A DNA stretch of 64,000 bases from JAGFIY01 sp964499285 (GTDB taxonomy: Bacteria > Bacteroidota > Ignavibacteria > Ignavibacteriales > Melioribacteraceae): NCBI GenBank assembly GCA_964499285.1, contig CAZCLA010000011.1, positions 1 to 64,000 on the forward strand, given 5' to 3'. How positions within the stretch are numbered: the stretch's first letter is position 1; every line of letters starts with the position of its first letter. Positions 51,995-61,117 of this stretch are shown here, one piece after another. The translations under genes were made by a program, and so were the position numbers. The notes below the pieces were generated by a model. That model ran no database searches. It saw only the letters and a list, made by a program, of their open reading frames with translations, and was not told the origin of the DNA.

Positions 51995-53159
51995 AATTTA
52001 TTCCGTCTCCGAAATAACGCAGGAAATTAAACAAACTCTCGAAGAAAATTTCCAAGATATTCTTATCGAGGGAGAAATATCGAATTTTAAAGATCACGTT
52101 TCCGGGCATTGGTACTTTTCCTTAAAGGACAAGAACGCATCAATCAACTGCACAATGTGGAAAGGATTAAACAGTTATGTGTTTTTCACCCCTGACAACG
52201 GGATGAAAGTAATCGCAAGGGGGAAAATTACAGTGTATCCGCCGCGCGGCACATATCAGCTTGATGTAAGATCATTAAAACCTTCCGGTGAAGGTGAACT
52301 CCAAGCAGCTTTTGAAAGATTGAAAGCAAGATTAGCCGAAGAAGGATTGTTTGACATTGAACACAAACAACCGATTCCTCAATTTCCGAAAACCATAGGA
52401 TTGATAACTGGGTCAGAAAGCGCTGCATACAACGATTTGGTATCGTCTGCAAAACGCAGATTTCCGATTGCTCATTTATATGTGTGTCCCGTAAGAGTAC
52501 AAGGGGAAGGCGGCGCCGAACAAATTTCTTACGCAATTGAATATTTGAATGAAGAGATCAAACCTGATGTGATTATAGTTGCGAGAGGTGGTGGTTCAAT
52601 CGAGGACTTATGGGCTTTTAACGAAGAAAAAACCGCAAGAGCAATTTTTAACTCAAAGGTTCCGATCATTTCAGGCGTAGGACACGAAATAGATTTTACT
52701 ATAGCGGATTTTGTGGCTGATCTTCGGGCTGCGACTCCTACTGCAGCTATGGAATTAGCAACTCCCGATCAGAATGATATTATTGCATTTCTTCAAACCT
52801 TTAATGAAATCAATGCGGAAGAATTGAATAAGAAGCTGAGTAACATTAAAAGAGAAATTAATAACATAATAAATTCATATTCATTTAAAAGTGCCGGCGA
52901 AATTGTGAAAATAAAATCACAGCGTCTGGATCATTCTTACTATATATTGAATAATGGAATAAAAAATATTTTGAAACAACATTCTCATAAAGTCGCAATA
53001 TTATCAGGAGTTGTGCATAACAATTCAGTCACTCGTAATCTTCAGAAAGGATATACTATTGTTGAACAAAACTCTCAAAATATTTTAAGATCAGCACAAT
53101 TAAACGTAGAACAACCCTTTGAAATTATTTTTTTTGATAAAAAACTTAAAATAAAGTAA
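51987..53159 (+). CDS. xseA: Exodeoxyribonuclease VII large subunit
   Basis: 390 residues. An N-terminal OB fold (ILIEGEISNFKDHVSGHWYFSLKD) is followed by the catalytic region with IGLITGSESAAYNDLVSSAKRRFP, IIVARGGGSIEDLWAFNEE and GVGHEIDFTIADFVADLRAATPTAAMELATPD, then a coiled-coil region. Somewhat shorter than the E. coli protein (456), as the C-terminal part is trimmed. The small subunit gene follows one base after its stop. Degrades single-stranded DNA in repair. Confidence 0.95.
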   Translation: MTEIYSVSEITQEIKQTLEENFQDILIEGEISNFKDHVSGHWYFSLKDKNASINCTMWKGLNSYVFFTPDNGMKVIARGKITVYPPRGTYQLDVRSLKPSGEGELQAAFERLKARLAEEGLFDIEHKQPIPQFPKTIGLITGSESAAYNDLVSSAKRRFPIAHLYVCPVRVQGEGGAEQISYAIEYLNEEIKPDVIIVARGGGSIEDLWAFNEEKTARAIFNSKVPIISGVGHEIDFTIADFVADLRAATPTAAMELATPDQNDIIAFLQTFNEINAEELNKKLSNIKREINNIINSYSFKSAGEIVKIKSQRLDHSYYILNNGIKNILKQHSHKVAILSGVVHNNSVTRNLQKGYTIVEQNSQNILRSAQLNVEQPFEIIFFDKKLKIK

Positions 53160-53160
53160 C

Positions 53161-53388
53161 ATGGCTAAACAAAAAAAAAGAACATTTGAAGAAGCCTTAG
53201 AAAGGCTTGAAGAAATTTCCGAAAAACTTGAATCCGAGGAAGTTGGGTTGAACGAGTCAATTCAGCTTTATGAGGAAGGAATTTTATTGTCGGAATATTG
53301 TTATGGCGAATTGAAAAAAGCCGAACAAAAAATTACAAAATTGAAATTAAAATTTGAGGATTCTTCAACTGATGAATCCGAAGAATAG
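53161..53388 (+). CDS. xseB: Exodeoxyribonuclease VII small subunit
   Basis: A 75-residue helical subunit. TFEEALERLEEISEKLESEEVGLNESIQLYEEGILLSEYC is the family signature; it ends in an acidic tail. Starts 1 bp after xseA and ends 16 bp before dxs, the common xseA-xseB-dxs gene order. Confidence 0.95.
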   Translation: MAKQKKRTFEEALERLEEISEKLESEEVGLNESIQLYEEGILLSEYCYGELKKAEQKITKLKLKFEDSSTDESEE

Positions 53389-53404
53389 TAGGGAGTTGAT
53401 CTAA

Positions 53405-55324
53405 ATGGTTGATCATTCAAAGTATAAGGTATTGTTTGATGTTGATTCACCAAGCGATATTCGTGAATTTGATGTGAAAAAGCTTAAGCTTCTGTGTACT
53501 GAAATCCGTGAGTATATGGTTGATGTCATATCCCAAATAGGTGGTCATTTTGGCGGAGGTCTGGGTTCGGTTGAACTTACAGTTGCGCTTCATAAAGTCT
53601 TTAATACACCTTATGATAAAATAATTTGGGATACGGGACATCAAGCATACCCGCATAAAATAATTACCGGAAGAAGAGATCGACTCGTCACCATAAGGCG
53701 GCTCAATGGATTAAGCGGATTTTTGAAACGTGCTGAAAGCGAATACGATGAATTCGGCGCGGGTCATGCTTCTACATCAATCTCAGCAGCTCTTGGAATT
53801 GCTACGGCAAGCACAATTAAACAGGAGAAAAGAAGAGTTATTGCCGTAATAGGAGACGGAGCGATGACAGGCGGAATGGCTTATGAGGCAATGAATAATT
53901 CCGGTATCCTAAAAAATGATTTAATAGTTGTTTTGAATGATAATAATATGTCCATTGCTCCGAACGTGTGGCAAATTTCAAATTATTTTACAGAAATGAT
54001 TTCACATCCCGAATACAATAAGTTCAAAGGAGCAATTTGGGATTTAACCGGCAAACTCGATGATTTTGGAGATCGATTACGAAGAGTTGCTGCGCGGCTT
54101 GAATCTGGTATTAAGGCAGTTATAACTCCGGGGATGCTTTTTGAAGCACTTGGTTTTCGTTATTTTGGACCTGTTAACGGACATAATATCGGGCAGTTAG
54201 TAAAACTTTTTGAACACGTAAAACCATTAAATGGACCAATTTTAGTTCATACTCTAACTCAAAAAGGAAAAGGATATAAACCGGCTGAAGGACATGTTCA
54301 AAAACTCCATGCCTCGACACCGTTCGATAAAGTAACAGGGAAAGCAGTTAAAAAGCCGGGAGGTGCCCCTTCATATACATCCGTATTCGGAAAAGCACTT
54401 GTCGAAATAGTGAAATCGAATGAAAATGTAGTTGGGATAACGGCTGCAATGCCGGATGGAACAGGTCTTGATTTACTTAATAAAGAAGTTCCGGATAAAT
54501 ATTTCGATGTGGGTATAGCCGAAGAACACGCTGTAACTTTTGCAGCCGGACTTGCAACACAGGGAATTATCCCCTTTGTTGCGATCTACTCAAGTTTTCT
54601 GCAAAGAGGTTTCGACCAGATCGTTCACGATGTAGCTCTTCAAAATCTACACGTTGTTTTTGTGCTTGATCGAGCTGGTTTGGTCGGCGCTGATGGTCCG
54701 ACTCACCATGGTACATTCGATCTTACTTATCTTAGAATGATCCCTAATATGGTAATTATGGCGCCTAAAGATGAAGCAGAATTACGAGATATGATGTATA
54801 CTGCAGTCAATCATAAACAAGGTCCAATAGCTCTGCGGTATCCGCGAGGTTCCGCACTTGGTGTCGAAATAAAAGATCATTTTACTGAACTTGAAATCGG
54901 TAAAGCAGAAATTATTAAAGAAGGCGAAGATATAGCATTACTGGCAGTCGGCTCTATGGTCGAATATTCTAAAGAAGCCGCGGAAAAATTAGATATTGAG
55001 GGTATTCACTGTGAGGTTATAAATATGCGATTTATCAAACCGCTCGACGAACAAATGCTTGATTATGCTGCATCAAAATTTGATAAGATTGTTACACTCG
55101 AAGAGAATACTCTGCAGGGCGGTTTCGGAAGTGGAGTATTAGAATACTATTCAGATAAAGGCATTCATAAAAACATTCTTAGGATAGGAATTCCTGATAA
55201 ATTTATCGATCATGGAACTCAAGCAGAACTGCATAAAATTATTAAAATTGATCCCATTGGGATAGTAGAGAAAGTGAAAGTGTTTACCGGAAACATAGGT
55301 GAGGTTGTCGAGGTTACGGAATAA
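53405..55324 (+). CDS. dxs: 1-deoxy-D-xylulose-5-phosphate synthase
   Basis: A 639-residue thiamine-diphosphate enzyme, first step of the MEP isoprenoid pathway (pyruvate plus glyceraldehyde 3-phosphate). Motifs: GGHFGGGLGSVELTVALHKVF, WDTGHQAYPHKIITGRRD, ThDP/metal site GDGAMTGGMAYEAMNNSG and NDNNMSIAPNV, catalytic-region EEHAVTFAAGLA, and AGLVGADGPTHHGTFDLTYLR. Normal length. Its stop overlaps the next start (TAATG). Confidence 0.97.
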   Translation: MVDHSKYKVLFDVDSPSDIREFDVKKLKLLCTEIREYMVDVISQIGGHFGGGLGSVELTVALHKVFNTPYDKIIWDTGHQAYPHKIITGRRDRLVTIRRLNGLSGFLKRAESEYDEFGAGHASTSISAALGIATASTIKQEKRRVIAVIGDGAMTGGMAYEAMNNSGILKNDLIVVLNDNNMSIAPNVWQISNYFTEMISHPEYNKFKGAIWDLTGKLDDFGDRLRRVAARLESGIKAVITPGMLFEALGFRYFGPVNGHNIGQLVKLFEHVKPLNGPILVHTLTQKGKGYKPAEGHVQKLHASTPFDKVTGKAVKKPGGAPSYTSVFGKALVEIVKSNENVVGITAAMPDGTGLDLLNKEVPDKYFDVGIAEEHAVTFAAGLATQGIIPFVAIYSSFLQRGFDQIVHDVALQNLHVVFVLDRAGLVGADGPTHHGTFDLTYLRMIPNMVIMAPKDEAELRDMMYTAVNHKQGPIALRYPRGSALGVEIKDHFTELEIGKAEIIKEGEDIALLAVGSMVEYSKEAAEKLDIEGIHCEVINMRFIKPLDEQMLDYAASKFDKIVTLEENTLQGGFGSGVLEYYSDKGIHKNILRIGIPDKFIDHGTQAELHKIIKIDPIGIVEKVKVFTGNIGEVVEVTE

Positions 55325-56334
55325 TGGAAAAACTTAATGTCGGAATAATCGGTATCGGAGGAATTGCTCAGGTTGTTCATCTTCCGATAATCGCAAAAAT
55401 GACAAATGTTAATCTTCATTCGGTTGCGGAAATTAATAAAAGACGACTTTCTGCAATTGCTGAAAACTATAATATCAAAAATGCTTTCACTGATTACAAG
55501 GAGATGCTTAAGGACAAAAACATAAATGCGGTGATCATTACGACTCCGACTAACACACACTGTCAAATAGCCTTAGATGCATTGAATTCCGGGAAAAACA
55601 TACTCGTTGAAAAACCTGTCGCAAGAAATTATGAAGAAGCAAAAAGTATAAAAGAAGCCTCAATTAAAAATAAAAAGATTGCGATGGTAGGGATGAATGC
55701 GAGATTTCGTCCGGACTCTATGCTTCTTAAAAGTTTGTTGAAAAGCGGTGAACTTGGTGAAATCTTTTATATCAAATCCAGCTGGATTAGAAAACAAAGT
55801 TCGGATCAAAAATGGTTTTTGAAGCGAAGCGATGCCGGCGGGGGAGTAGTTCTCGATTTGGGAATCTCGATACTCGATCTTGCTCTCTGGCTTTATGATT
55901 TTACTCCCGTCAAAGATATGTCAGTTCATAACTTTTATCATACAACTCGATCTGTAGAAGACTCATCGGTTGGTTTAATAAAATTTGAGGATAATAAATT
56001 ATTCAGTTATGATGTAAGCTGGTCAATACATTCGGAAAGGAGCAGCTTTACTCTTGCTGCTTACGGAACTAAAGGAACCGCTTATCTAAATCCTTTTAAG
56101 GTCTTCAAAAAAGTTGGTGGTTCAAATTTGGATATCAGTCCGACCAATACGGCCAGTGCGAAAAATTTGTTCAAGAAATCATATGAGAATGAACTCAAAC
56201 ATTTTTTCGGTACAATAGAAGACCCCGAAAATTTAATTTCTTCAATTGACGATTCTCTTGTTAGAATGAAACTGATTGAGGGAATTTATAAATCAGCCAA
56301 TTTAAAACAGGAGACGGTTAATAGTGGCTCATAA
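55324..56334 (+). CDS. Gfo/Idh/MocA family oxidoreductase
   Basis: A 336-residue NAD(P)-dependent oxidoreductase. The Rossmann signature is GIIGIGGIAQVVHLPI (about 8-23), followed by ITTPTNTHCQIALDALNSGKN and the catalytic-type EKPVARN (about 95-101). The C-terminal alpha/beta domain shows the DLGISILDLALWL motif with conserved Asp. Acts on a sugar or sugar-like polyol; substrate not deducible. Overlaps the response-regulator gene by 11 bp. Confidence 0.9.
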   Translation: MEKLNVGIIGIGGIAQVVHLPIIAKMTNVNLHSVAEINKRRLSAIAENYNIKNAFTDYKEMLKDKNINAVIITTPTNTHCQIALDALNSGKNILVEKPVARNYEEAKSIKEASIKNKKIAMVGMNARFRPDSMLLKSLLKSGELGEIFYIKSSWIRKQSSDQKWFLKRSDAGGGVVLDLGISILDLALWLYDFTPVKDMSVHNFYHTTRSVEDSSVGLIKFEDNKLFSYDVSWSIHSERSSFTLAAYGTKGTAYLNPFKVFKKVGGSNLDISPTNTASAKNLFKKSYENELKHFFGTIEDPENLISSIDDSLVRMKLIEGIYKSANLKQETVNSGS

Positions 56335-57016
56335 AGTTCTGCTTGTCGATGATGAAGAAGATATTTTGGAGTTTATGCAGTATAATCTTGAGCAGGAGGG
56401 ATTTGGAGTCGTGACTGCAAATAACGGTGAAGAAGCTCTTAGTAAACTCACTTCCGAAATAAGCCTGGTTATTCTTGACGTAATGATGCCTAAGATGAAC
56501 GGATATGAGGTTTGTTCCAACATTCGTTCACAAATGAAATATCAAGATCTTCCGGTAATTTTTCTTACAGCTAAGTCAAGTGAAAAGGATGAAGTCCATG
56601 GTCTAAACATCGGTGCCGATGATTTTATCAAAAAACCAATTAGTCCTCAAAAACTTATTGCAAGGGTAAAATCGAATTTGCGAAAGCTTGAGTTAACTTC
56701 CTTAGATGCTGCGGCGAAAGAAAAAATTGTAATCGGACCGCTTCAGATAGACCGCAGCATTTTTACAATTCTTGTTGACGGCAAAGAAATTATTTTTCCG
56801 AAAAAGGAGTTTGAAATTCTTTCATATTTGGCGTCGCAGCCGGGAAAAGTTTTTCCCCGTGAAAAACTCTTAAGTGACATTTGGGGGACCGACATTTTTG
56901 TTGTGGAACGCACGGTGGATGTTCATATAAGAAAAATAAGAGAAAAGTTAGGAAAGTATTCAGATTTGATTGAGACAATTAAAGGAGTGGGATATCGCTT
57001 CAAGAATATTGAATAG
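56324..57016 (+). CDS. OmpR/PhoB-family response regulator
   Basis: A 230-residue regulator. The receiver domain has VLLVDDEEDILEFM, phospho-acceptor Asp in SLVILDVMMPKMNGYEVC (about 51-53), and the conserved Lys in FIKKPISP. The winged-helix domain (about 135-230) includes FPKKEFEILSYLASQPGKVF and VERTVDVHIRKIREKLG...IETIKGVGYRFK. Partner kinase overlaps its 3' end. The pair is close to PhoB/PhoR by architecture, but no phosphate-transport genes are nearby. Confidence 0.93.
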   Translation: MAHKVLLVDDEEDILEFMQYNLEQEGFGVVTANNGEEALSKLTSEISLVILDVMMPKMNGYEVCSNIRSQMKYQDLPVIFLTAKSSEKDEVHGLNIGADDFIKKPISPQKLIARVKSNLRKLELTSLDAAAKEKIVIGPLQIDRSIFTILVDGKEIIFPKKEFEILSYLASQPGKVFPREKLLSDIWGTDIFVVERTVDVHIRKIREKLGKYSDLIETIKGVGYRFKNIE

Positions 57017-58034
57017 ATATTTTTACTATTTCAAAAAATACTATTCGTTTTTAGTTGTACCAAGTTTTTTCTTATTAATAATTCTGCTTTACGGATTCCA
57101 ACTGAATCTATTTCAAACTATCTTTATAATCCTATCGCTAATTTTATTCTACGCCTTGATAATTGCCCTTCTCGTTGTTCATCGAAATCAAGAGTTAAAG
57201 TTGATAAGAGAAATTCTTGAGGATATAACTTTTAATCGAGTTCAAAGTTCTAATGCGATTCATCTAACAAAGGAACTACCGGATTTAGAGCAAACTCTAA
57301 AAGCGATGTTCATTAAGATTAAGAATGATATAAATTACCTTAAAAAGCTTGAACAGACCAGAACCGAATTTTTAGGAAATGTTTCTCATGAATTAAGGAC
57401 ACCGATTTTTGCGATTCAAGGATATTTGGAAACACTTATAAACGGTGCAGTAAATGATCCGAAGGTTAATAATAAATTTCTTCAAAAAGCTTTGTTTCAT
57501 ACTGATAATTTAAATATGCTTCTCGAGGATTTGATTGATATTTCGATGATAGAATCGGGTCAAATGAGGTTGAAATTTCAAACCTCGCCAATTTTACCCG
57601 TACTTAAAAGATCAATCGAACAATTTTCGGAAGAAGCTGCTAAGAAAGGATTAAAATTAGATCTACAGATAGATAATACGGAATTGGAGCTTTTTTTTGA
57701 TACGGAAAGAATAATTCAAGTTCTCACAAATCTTCTTTCGAATGCAATTAAATATTCTGAAAAAGGTGAAGTGAAAATTATTGTAAATGAAAAAAACAAG
57801 AGTGCAAAAATTACCGTAAAGGATACAGGATTCGGAATTGCCTCAAAAGATATTGATAGAATTTTTGAAAGATTTTATAGAACTGACCGCGATAGATCAC
57901 GCCAAATTGGAGGAACGGGATTAGGATTAGCTATAGTCAAACACATAGTAGAAGCTCACAACTCAAAAATTGAGGTTAAAAGCAAAATCGGGGTAGGAAG
58001 TGAATTTTCTTTCTTTTTGAAGAAATATCCTTGA
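57009..58034 (+). CDS. PhoR-like sensor histidine kinase
   Basis: About 341 residues from TTG 57009 (overlapping the regulator's stop); TTG 56970 is possible but would run through the codons for the conserved regulator C-terminus. Two adjoining spans near the N-terminus (about 13-36 and 38-58) leave little periplasmic sequence. HisKA has FLGNVSHELRTPIFAIQGYLETL, HATPase has QVLTNLLSNAIKYSEKGEV, DTGFGIASKDIDRIFERFYR and GGTGLGLAIVKHIVEAH. Phosphorylates the adjacent regulator. Confidence 0.9.
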   Translation: MNRYFYYFKKYYSFLVVPSFFLLIILLYGFQLNLFQTIFIILSLILFYALIIALLVVHRNQELKLIREILEDITFNRVQSSNAIHLTKELPDLEQTLKAMFIKIKNDINYLKKLEQTRTEFLGNVSHELRTPIFAIQGYLETLINGAVNDPKVNNKFLQKALFHTDNLNMLLEDLIDISMIESGQMRLKFQTSPILPVLKRSIEQFSEEAAKKGLKLDLQIDNTELELFFDTERIIQVLTNLLSNAIKYSEKGEVKIIVNEKNKSAKITVKDTGFGIASKDIDRIFERFYRTDRDRSRQIGGTGLGLAIVKHIVEAHNSKIEVKSKIGVGSEFSFFLKKYP

Positions 58035-58076
58035 TAATTTACTTTTTGCAGCAATATTAATTCCGAAATTCATTTA

Positions 58077-58105
58077 TTGACATAAAATTGCGGGATACTT
58101 ATATT
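58077..58105 (+). promoter_or_regulatory. Sigma-70-type promoter of rplU-rpmA
   Basis: TTGACA (58077-58082), a 17-bp spacer, then TATATT (58100-58105), placed 32 bp before the rplU start. A near-perfect classical housekeeping promoter, which argues against the Bacteroides-type TAnnTTTG consensus in this organism. Confidence 0.8.
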
Positions 58106-58136
58106 TACAGTTCTAAATTTTTCGATGGAGGATTTG

Positions 58137-58445
58137 ATGTTTGCAGTTGTTGATATTGCAGGACAACAATTTAAGGTAGCGGAAAACACTAAATATTATG
58201 TTCCAAGAATCGCTGCTGATCAAAATTCAACTGTTACTTTTGATAATATTCTTTTACTTAACGACGGAAAAAACACAAAAGTTGGAGCTCCTATAATTGA
58301 AGGCGCAAAAGTTACGGCTAAAGTTTTGGAACATGTGAAGGATGATAAAGTTGTTGTTTTCAAGAAAAAAAGAAGAAAATCTTACAAACTAAAACGCGGT
58401 CACAGACAGCAATTGACAAGAATTGAAATTACAAAGATAGGTTAA
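58137..58445 (+). CDS. rplU: 50S ribosomal protein L21
   Basis: 102 residues from ATG 58137, which follows GGAGG by 7 nt; the ATG at 58125 overlaps this ribosome site. MFAVVDIAGQQFKVAENTKYYVPRI is the universal L21 start, and VVVFKKKRRKSYKLKRGHRQQLTRIEITKI the C-terminal 23S rRNA-binding part. Followed by rpmA 17 bp downstream. Confidence 0.97.
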   Translation: MFAVVDIAGQQFKVAENTKYYVPRIAADQNSTVTFDNILLLNDGKNTKVGAPIIEGAKVTAKVLEHVKDDKVVVFKKKRRKSYKLKRGHRQQLTRIEITKIG

Positions 58446-58462
58446 TAACCGGAGGTATATAA

Positions 58463-58720
58463 ATGGCTCATAAAAAAGGTCAAGGATCATCGAGGAACGG
58501 AAGAGATAGTAATCCTCAATATTTGGGCGTGAAAAGATTCGGCGGTCAAAAAGTATCTGCCGGTTCAATAATAGTAAGACAAAGAGGAACTAAATTTCAC
58601 CCGGGCGTTAATGTGAAAAGAGGCGGGGATGATACATTGTTTGCTTTGATTGACGGTTACGTTAAGTTTGAGACAAAAGCAAATAATAGAAAATTTATTA
58701 GTGTCCTAGAAAACGCTTAA
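58463..58720 (+). CDS. rpmA: 50S ribosomal protein L27
   Basis: 85 residues; ATG after CCGGAGG. MAHKKGQGSSRNGRDSNPQYLGVKRFGGQ is the standard uncleaved N-terminus that reaches the peptidyl-transferase centre; there is no Firmicutes-type N-terminal extension. Ends at a strong terminator. Confidence 0.97.
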   Translation: MAHKKGQGSSRNGRDSNPQYLGVKRFGGQKVSAGSIIVRQRGTKFHPGVNVKRGGDDTLFALIDGYVKFETKANNRKFISVLENA

Positions 58721-58742
58721 TAAGATTTCGATTTTCATAAAC

Positions 58743-58771
58743 AAAACCCTCAATTTTTTTGAGGGTTTTTT
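58743..58771 (+). terminator. Rho-independent terminator after rpmA
   Basis: AAAACCCTCA pairs with its complement TGAGGGTTTT across a short T-rich loop and runs into six T residues. Ends the ribosomal-protein operon. Confidence 0.9.
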
Positions 58772-58826
58772 GTTTTAAAGCTTTTTGTGTTTGAAAAGTT
58801 ATATTAACAATAATTCATGTAAGTTT

Positions 58827-59294
58827 TTAGCTCATTCCATTTTTTACTTCAAGCTTTGCTGTTATTAGATCTTTGTGTTCGAGATGTAGATTACGGTTGA
58901 TAGTTCTAATAAAATGTTCTTCGTATTTATTTATTTTCTCATCCGATAAAATCAGCCGCCAAAGATTTTTGACAACTCTATATTTTTGATCTTTTGAGAA
59001 ATGTGAATTTATAACATCAGTAAATTCATAAAGACTCACACTGTTTTCTATAATTTCGTCAGCTTGCTTCATCAATTCTTCAACCTCATTTTCAGAGAGA
59101 TCGAAAGTACTTTGCATCAAACTTATAATAAGTTTTTTCTCTGTTTTCGAAAAATTGTCATCAGATTTTGCAACTTCCAAAAAGAGAGCACATGTTGCAA
59201 TTTCAACTTTGCGTTTTATGTTTTCATCTCTATTTTCTATTTTATTTTCTTTATTGTTTAAATCGTCAAACAGATTTTTAAAGAAATTAATCAT
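58827..59294 (-). CDS. TerB-like protein
   Basis: A 155-residue all-helical protein. Repeated acidic calcium/metal-site-like segments EVAKSDDNFSKTEKKLI (about 40-56) and RLILSDEKINKYEEHFIRTIN (about 113-133) match the TerB/tellurite-resistance fold. Such proteins also occur apart from tellurite clusters with unclear function. Its start overlaps the malQ stop (ATGA), so it is translated from the malQ transcript. Confidence 0.75.
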   Translation of the reverse strand: MINFFKNLFDDLNNKENKIENRDENIKRKVEIATCALFLEVAKSDDNFSKTEKKLIISLMQSTFDLSENEVEELMKQADEIIENSVSLYEFTDVINSHFSKDQKYRVVKNLWRLILSDEKINKYEEHFIRTINRNLHLEHKDLITAKLEVKNGMS

Positions 59295-60841
59295 TCATCA
59301 TCTCCGCTGGTTTCGATCACTTCTCTTTCGTCATTTCTATATTTCGAATGTCTTTGAAAATATTCAACAAGTTTATCGTAATCCTCTGAGAGTGACGTAT
59401 AAATTTGATCCCAAGTGAAACGCCAAGTCCAATTGCCACCTAATTTACTCGGGAAATTCATTCGAGCGTCAGTTCCGAGGTTTAGTATATCCTGCATCGG
59501 AATGATTACAATATTTGCTACAGACATATAAGCTGCTCGTATTAAAGCTCCGCGCATATCGTTACCGTAATATCCTAAATAATTTTGAGCCCACTCATAA
59601 ATATCGCTGTCGCTATTTTTGGCTTCTTCAAAAAATCCGCGAGTTGTGTCGTTATCGTGTGAGCCAGTGTAGACAACACAATTTTCAATATGATTATGAG
59701 GGAGAAACTTTTTATCCCCCGCAGAACCAAACGCAAATTGAAGTATCTTCATTCCCGGGAAATTAAATGTATCTCGGAGTTTTTCAACATCGGCAGTGAT
59801 CACACCGAGATCCTCGGCAAGTATTGGAAGATCGCCCAGAGAATCTTTAATTGCGTTGAATAGTTTTTCGCCGGGAGCTTTTACCCATCTGCCTGTTACT
59901 GCAGTTGGAGCATCACCTGGAATTTCCCAATAGGCGTCAAACCCCCTGAAGTGATCTATACGAATTATATCAATCAACTCAAGAGTTTTTGAAATTCGTT
60001 TTTTCCACCAATCGAAATTATTTTCTTCCATTTTTTTCCACTTGTAAAGTGGATTTCCCCACAGTTGACCTGTCGGACTGAAATAATCAGGCGGTACACC
60101 TGCAACTGTCTCAAGTTTTCCTTCCTCACCAATGCTGAATAGTTCCTTGTTTCCCCAAAGATCAGCACTGTCATATGCAATATAAATTGGGAGGTCTCCT
60201 ATTATTTTAATCCCTTTATTGTTTGCATATTCCTTAACTTTTTTCCATTGCTTATCAAATTGATATTGAACAAACTTATGATAGAGAATTTCGTCATTTA
60301 GTTTTTCGCTCCACCGTTCAATAGCACCTTCTTGCCTGAATGCAATATCTTTGCTCCATTGTGACCACGTAACACTATTATGAAATTGCTTCACTGACAT
60401 AAATAATGCGTAGTCGTTAAGCCAATAAGCATTCTTTTTAATGAATTCTTCATAGTCTGGAACTGTTGATTCTTTTTTCATCCAATAATTATTGAACGAT
60501 GTTTTTAAAAGTTCGCTTTTAGATTTTATTACCTCTCCAAATTCAATGTGAATTTCGTTGTATCTCGGATATTCTTTTAAATCACTCTCACTCAGAAGCC
60601 CTTCTTCAACTAAAATATCCGGGCTAATAAGAAGCGGATTTCCAGCAAAAGCTGAAAAACATTGATAAGGTGAATCGCCATAACCTGTTGGTCCTAGCGG
60701 AAAAATTTGCCAAAGTGTCTGAGAGGCTTCTTCTAAAAAATCAACAAATCGATATGCATCCTTTCCAAAATCACCGATGCCGTACTTACTTGGCAAAGAT
60801 GTTGGATGCAACAATAATCCGGCAGAGCGTTCGAATTCCAT
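59291..60841 (-). CDS. malQ: 4-alpha-glucanotransferase
   Basis: A 516-residue GH77 amylomaltase that disproportionates maltooligosaccharides. Motifs: GLLLHPTSLPSKYGIGDFG, the nucleophile region IIRIDHFRGFDAYWEIP (Asp in RIDHF), ILAEDLGVITADVEKLRD with catalytic Glu, and YTGSHDNDTTRGFF. Length is that of the plant/bacterial short form. Probably works with GH97 and the sugar symporter in alpha-glucan use. Overlaps the TerB-like gene downstream. Confidence 0.97.
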   Translation of the reverse strand: MEFERSAGLLLHPTSLPSKYGIGDFGKDAYRFVDFLEEASQTLWQIFPLGPTGYGDSPYQCFSAFAGNPLLISPDILVEEGLLSESDLKEYPRYNEIHIEFGEVIKSKSELLKTSFNNYWMKKESTVPDYEEFIKKNAYWLNDYALFMSVKQFHNSVTWSQWSKDIAFRQEGAIERWSEKLNDEILYHKFVQYQFDKQWKKVKEYANNKGIKIIGDLPIYIAYDSADLWGNKELFSIGEEGKLETVAGVPPDYFSPTGQLWGNPLYKWKKMEENNFDWWKKRISKTLELIDIIRIDHFRGFDAYWEIPGDAPTAVTGRWVKAPGEKLFNAIKDSLGDLPILAEDLGVITADVEKLRDTFNFPGMKILQFAFGSAGDKKFLPHNHIENCVVYTGSHDNDTTRGFFEEAKNSDSDIYEWAQNYLGYYGNDMRGALIRAAYMSVANIVIIPMQDILNLGTDARMNFPSKLGGNWTWRFTWDQIYTSLSEDYDKLVEYFQRHSKYRNDEREVIETSGDDE

Positions 60842-61117
60842 TAATACCTCAATTTTCGTTTTAAAAGTGGTTTCAAATTAATTAAAAAAACAAGATTTTG
60901 TTTGGAAAATTTTGAGTTATATTACACGGCGAAAATTATTCGTAAACAAATTGATTTACATTTTTATCAGTAATTCAGTTGATTGCTTTAGTATTAATTT
61001 TTAGTTAAGTTGCCCATCACTCACGTATACTAAAACTGCTTAAAATTTGACTTAGTAAGAGGGCTATTCGCCTCTAAAATATTTATTTGATATTACATAA
61101 ATGATTGGAGCTGATTC
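60842..61117. other. Intergenic region between malQ and nrdJ
   Basis: 276 bp, AT-rich, between divergent genes. A small hairpin with AGAG/CTCT arms lies at about 61060-61077, some 45 bp before the ATG of the reductase. I looked for a cobalamin riboswitch before this B12-dependent enzyme and saw none of its conserved boxes. Confidence 0.5.

Noticed and set aside
53447..60180. Many opposite-strand open frames inside dxs, malQ and other genes
   Set aside because: They lie within strongly supported genes, lack ribosome sites and have shadow-type composition.
60842..61117. Cobalamin riboswitch before the B12-dependent reductase
   Set aside because: No conserved B12-box sequence; only a short hairpin is visible.
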